A stretch of 9,216 nt of DNA from CAMAXB01 sp041746615 (GTDB taxonomy: Bacteria; Verrucomicrobiota; Verrucomicrobiia; Opitutales; Opitutaceae). The notes under the pieces are model-generated. The model was given only the letters and a program-made list of their open reading frames with translations. It was not told the origin of the DNA and did no database searches. The stretch is from assembly GCA_041746615.1 (NCBI GenBank), contig JBGTGS010000280.1, positions 1 through 9,216 of the forward strand, read 5' to 3'. This document shows, piece after piece, positions 7,379-9,216 of the stretch (the first letter of the stretch is position 1; each line of letters starts with the position of its first letter). The position numbers and the translations under genes were made by a program.

Positions 7379-7400
7379 TTCGATCCGGCACGGGATCGAA
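7379..7400. repeat. Perfect 8-bp inverted repeat with 6-nt loop
   Basis: TTCGATCC at 7379-7386 and GGATCGAA at 7393-7400 are exact complements around GGCACG. On the plus strand a T5 run follows after five bases (7406-7410), but no plus-strand gene ends here, so a terminator role is doubtful. It lies just upstream of the candidate kelch -10 box and could be an operator or part of a dispersed palindromic repeat. Confidence 0.45.
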
Positions 7401-7480
7401 GCCCATTTTTGATGGATAAGATCATGGTGCCAAGAACGATTTGGGAGAGGAAATTCTGATCCGCTGATCCGATCCCCTGA

Positions 7481-7681
7481 TCACTGCCGGGCGGTCCAGC
7501 GGATGGCTTCGCGGAGGTGGGTGACGAAGGCGGGTTCGACGTAGGATTCGCGGGTGTGGCCGAGGGCGGTGTAGAAAACACGATAACCATCGTCCCTTAT
7601 ATGTGCCTTATCCAGCCATTTAAATTCATGCGGAACACCATGATCCTGCAAGCCGGTCGGCAAGTTTTGCCCTCGCTTCAC
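7481..7681 (-). pseudogene. Remnant of a ThuA-domain gene, fused to unrelated sequence
   Basis: This 66-codon minus-strand frame ends in a stretch that looks like the extreme C-terminus of ThuA-like (trehalose-utilisation family) proteins. It has the signature YRVFYTALGH followed by an F-x-x-HLREAIRW ending at TGA 7483-7481. ThuA domains are normally over 200 residues, so only about the last 40 remain. The first 25 or so codons do not look like ThuA. They include a GVPHEFKWLDKAH-like segment and are noticeably AT-rich, suggesting a different origin. The frame opens with a GTG that overlaps the upstream lipoprotein stop (GTGA), but the product would be a truncated domain without its core. I read it as a decayed gene end. 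A small functional protein is possible but unlikely. Its relatives often neighbour kelch or hydrolase genes. Confidence 0.65.
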
Positions 7682-8562
7682 TCAAGGGCCTTGGCCGGCT
7701 CGCGGGCACCGCGCTCGAGCATGGCACCCGTGACCGCATCCGAATCCCAGCCGCGATTAAAGTCGGCCCCCGTCATTCTCCAGCGATGGACATTCAGCGG
7801 GAACGGGCTGCGCAGGCGTTCATTCATCTCGACGGGTACGAGCATCCGCCCCACCTGGCGATACGCGAGGAAGGTTGTGTCCACATGTGCTCCACGCGTG
7901 CCCTCGAAGCCATCCACCGTCAGGTGAACGCGAAACAGGCGGTCGTTGTCCGGATGAATCCAGAGCACCACATCATCCTGGGGTGAAAAGCCAAACCCGG
8001 GACGCAAGGTGGTCAGCAAGCGACGATAGGTGACCCCGTCCTCCCGGCGATCCTCCAACCGGATAAACTCCGCTCCACGCATCGCGAGAAACGACGGACC
8101 AAGGTGAAATAGCTGGGTCGCGTCAGCGGTCATGGCGGAGGCCTCGCGCGTGGCTTGGTCAGATTCAAGCATGCCGTTGATGTAAACCTCAACGGTCTCA
8201 GGTGTGCGCACGACCTTCTTGGTTCCCTCAGGCCCCGTCCAGAGCACGCTGTAAAGTTGTTCTGACGGACGGATTCGTTCCTGTGAACGCTCCCGTAACG
8301 CCCCGTCTGCCACCAAAGGTTGGACACGCTGGACGAGAAAATTCCACGTGCCGTCCACCGAGAAGTTCAGGTCCTGCGCCCACTCCCGCACATCCCCCCC
8401 GTGCGCCTCCAGGCATCGGCTGAAGATGGCGTGCGCCTCCAGTCCATCGTCGAAACGAGGGTTGGAATCAGCCTTCGGGAACGACGCGCAGCCGCCTAGC
8501 AGGAGTGCCGATGCCATCGCGATGGCTACCGGTGATCGCGACATGAAATAAGTAAAGGACAT
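7678..8562 (-). CDS. Predicted outer-membrane lipoprotein of unknown function
   Basis: The 294-residue product has a lipoprotein signal peptide: a hydrophobic segment at 11-22 and lipobox LGGC ending at Cys25. Ala26 at position +2 agrees with outer-membrane sorting. The mature part has no domain I can name with confidence. It holds a CLEAHGG segment (50-56), a run of alternating beta-type stretches with a YxxGM-like middle (127-131, VYINGM), DDVVLWI at 196-202, and a conserved-looking WRMTGADFNRGW (261-272) near the end. The pattern is reminiscent of LolA-like lipoprotein-binding folds or DUF6503-type periplasmic proteins, but this is a guess. ATG 8562 is preceded by AGGA at suitable spacing, while the ATG at 8544 has no ribosome site. 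It lies 116 bp downstream of the M16 peptidase gene and abuts the ThuA remnant, so it may be transcribed with the peptidase. Confidence 0.8.
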   Translation of the reverse strand: MSFTYFMSRSPVAIAMASALLLGGCASFPKADSNPRFDDGLEAHAIFSRCLEAHGGDVREWAQDLNFSVDGTWNFLVQRVQPLVADGALRERSQERIRPSEQLYSVLWTGPEGTKKVVRTPETVEVYINGMLESDQATREASAMTADATQLFHLGPSFLAMRGAEFIRLEDRREDGVTYRRLLTTLRPGFGFSPQDDVVLWIHPDNDRLFRVHLTVDGFEGTRGAHVDTTFLAYRQVGRMLVPVEMNERLRSPFPLNVHRWRMTGADFNRGWDSDAVTGAMLERGAREPAKALE

Positions 8563-8678
8563 GCCATATCCTGTCCCTCACCCGACGAAAAGCAATCACC
8601 TGGCAGGGCCTCCATCTGTCTGTCATTGGCTCCGTGGGGGGGCTATCGCCAGATCAAAAGTAGGGTGGAGTGGGACGA
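8563..8678. other. 116-bp gap between M16 peptidase and lipoprotein genes
   Basis: No gene, strong hairpin or T-tract terminator is seen here. The only recognisable element is the ribosome-binding AGGA just before the lipoprotein ATG on the minus strand. Readthrough from the peptidase gene is therefore possible, and no convincing sigma70 promoter is visible. Confidence 0.4.
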
Positions 8679-9216
8679 TCAGGGGGTTGCGGGGAGCACG
8701 ATCACGCGGGTGGCGCGGTCGGGGCCGAGGTAGGTGCGGGCGAGGGCGTCGACCTCCGCTTTCGTGATGGTCTCAAAGTCGCTGGTGCGGGTCCGGGACC
8801 AGTCGAGCCGCTGCGGGTGTTCCTGGGCGCTGGCCAGGACGGAGCCCAGCCAGTAGCCATTGGTGCGGGCGGACTCGCGGATGCTGGTGAGCACGGGCAG
8901 GCGGGCGCGGTTGAGTTCGTCCTCGGTGACGCCTTTGCTGGCGAGGTCGGCGGCGATGTCTACGATGATGTCGGCAATCTCGCCGGCGCGGCCCGGGTCG
9001 ACGGTGACGTTGGCCATCATGTAGCCATAACCATGATACGTGTCACTGGAGGAGTTGCCGGCGCCGGGGCTGTAGGCATCGCCGAGCTCATCGCGGACCT
9101 TCTGGCGGAGACGGTCGCTGAGCACCTCGCCGAGTAGGGCCAGGCGGCGGCTGACGCCCACCTCGCGGGCGTCGGTGGTCGCCCAGTAAAGGGCGACGAT
9201 GCCCTTGGGAATCTCG
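8679..9216 (-). CDS. M16-family (insulinase/PqqL-like) zinc peptidase, C-terminal part
   Basis: About 178 C-terminal residues are visible; the gene continues past the right edge, so its start and the HxxEH zinc motif are outside the window. The visible part matches the C-terminal M16 domain of PqqL-like peptidases. It contains LSDRLRQKVRDELGDAYSP (the conserved R-E/D-LG-AYS region), then a HGYGYMMANV beta segment, a TEDELNRARLP helix, the R-x-NGYWLGSVL motif, and the closing pattern ITKAEVDALARTYL before the end. Family members are usually exported (periplasmic or membrane-associated) and degrade peptides or process substrates. The stop is TGA 8681-8679. The downstream lipoprotein gene on the same strand, with no obvious terminator between, may be co-transcribed. 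Confidence 0.88.
   Translation of the reverse strand, partial: EIPKGIVALYWATTDAREVGVSRRLALLGEVLSDRLRQKVRDELGDAYSPGAGNSSSDTYHGYGYMMANVTVDPGRAGEIADIIVDIAADLASKGVTEDELNRARLPVLTSIRESARTNGYWLGSVLASAQEHPQRLDWSRTRTSDFETITKAEVDALARTYLGPDRATRVIVLPATP

Larger units (their letters stand above)
7339..7482. other. GATC-rich, AT-richer intergenic segment
   Basis: Eight GATC tetramers start at 7339, 7382, 7394, 7420, 7458, 7466, 7471 and 7479, against roughly 0.6 expected by chance in 144 bases. Two are inside the palindrome at 7379-7400, and four are packed into 25 bases next to the ThuA remnant stop. The segment is more AT-rich than its neighbours. No gene is recognisable in 7298-7480; the open frame crossing it on the minus strand has no recognisable domain. 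Confidence 0.6.

Noticed and set aside
7339..7650. Possible replication origin (GATC cluster, TTATCCA at 7608-7614 and its complement at 7413-7419, recF in the window)
   Set aside because: Both TTATCCA copies lack the final bases of a DnaA box (TTATCCACA), there is no box array, and no dnaA, dnaN or gyrB is nearby.
8670..9137. Plus-strand open frame of 155 codons at the right edge
   Set aside because: It is antisense to the M16 peptidase gene, whose C-terminal motifs are clear, and is Gly/Ala-rich as shadow frames are.
1..9216. CRISPR array, transposase, integrase, tRNA or rRNA
   Set aside because: No regularly spaced repeats, no mobile-element motifs and no RNA gene signatures were found on either strand.

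Overview
This window looks like ordinary chromosome from a high-GC, Gram-negative-type bacterium. The best guess is Verrucomicrobiota, Opitutales/Opitutaceae-like. The reasons are high-GC coding, a lipobox lipoprotein, and a kelch / ThuA-type / alpha-beta hydrolase neighbourhood often seen in Verrucomicrobiota and Planctomycetota. That lineage call is inference (about 0.5), because no rRNA or lineage marker is present.

Layout, left half. The 3' part of glmM (peptidoglycan precursor synthesis) runs off the left edge and ends at a strong hairpin. That hairpin also serves the convergent minus-strand gene for a cytosolic cyclophilin prolyl isomerase. A 117-bp divergent intergenic region, holding a long imperfect inverted repeat, separates the cyclophilin gene from a tight plus-strand operon: a NifS/IscS-like cysteine desulfurase, recF and rlmN. 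The desulfurase and recF are 13 bp apart, and recF and rlmN share an ATGA overlap. The operon could link sulfur mobilisation, recombinational repair and an Fe-S radical-SAM rRNA/tRNA methyltransferase.

Layout, right half. All genes lie on the minus strand and look like envelope, secretion or accessory functions. Read in transcription order (right to left) they are: the C-terminal part of an M16 (PqqL-like) zinc peptidase, a lipoprotein of unknown function, a broken ThuA-domain remnant, a secreted kelch-repeat beta-propeller and a membrane-anchored alpha/beta hydrolase. The last gene converges on rlmN.

The only stretch that is not tidy is about 7298-7680. It is visibly more AT-rich, holds a short 3' piece of a ThuA gene joined to unrelated sequence, and carries an unusual cluster of eight GATC sites plus a small palindrome. 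I see no CRISPR array, intact mobile element, tRNA or rRNA. I do not see a convincing new multi-gene system; the remnant/GATC-rich interval and the divergent-promoter palindrome deserve the most attention.
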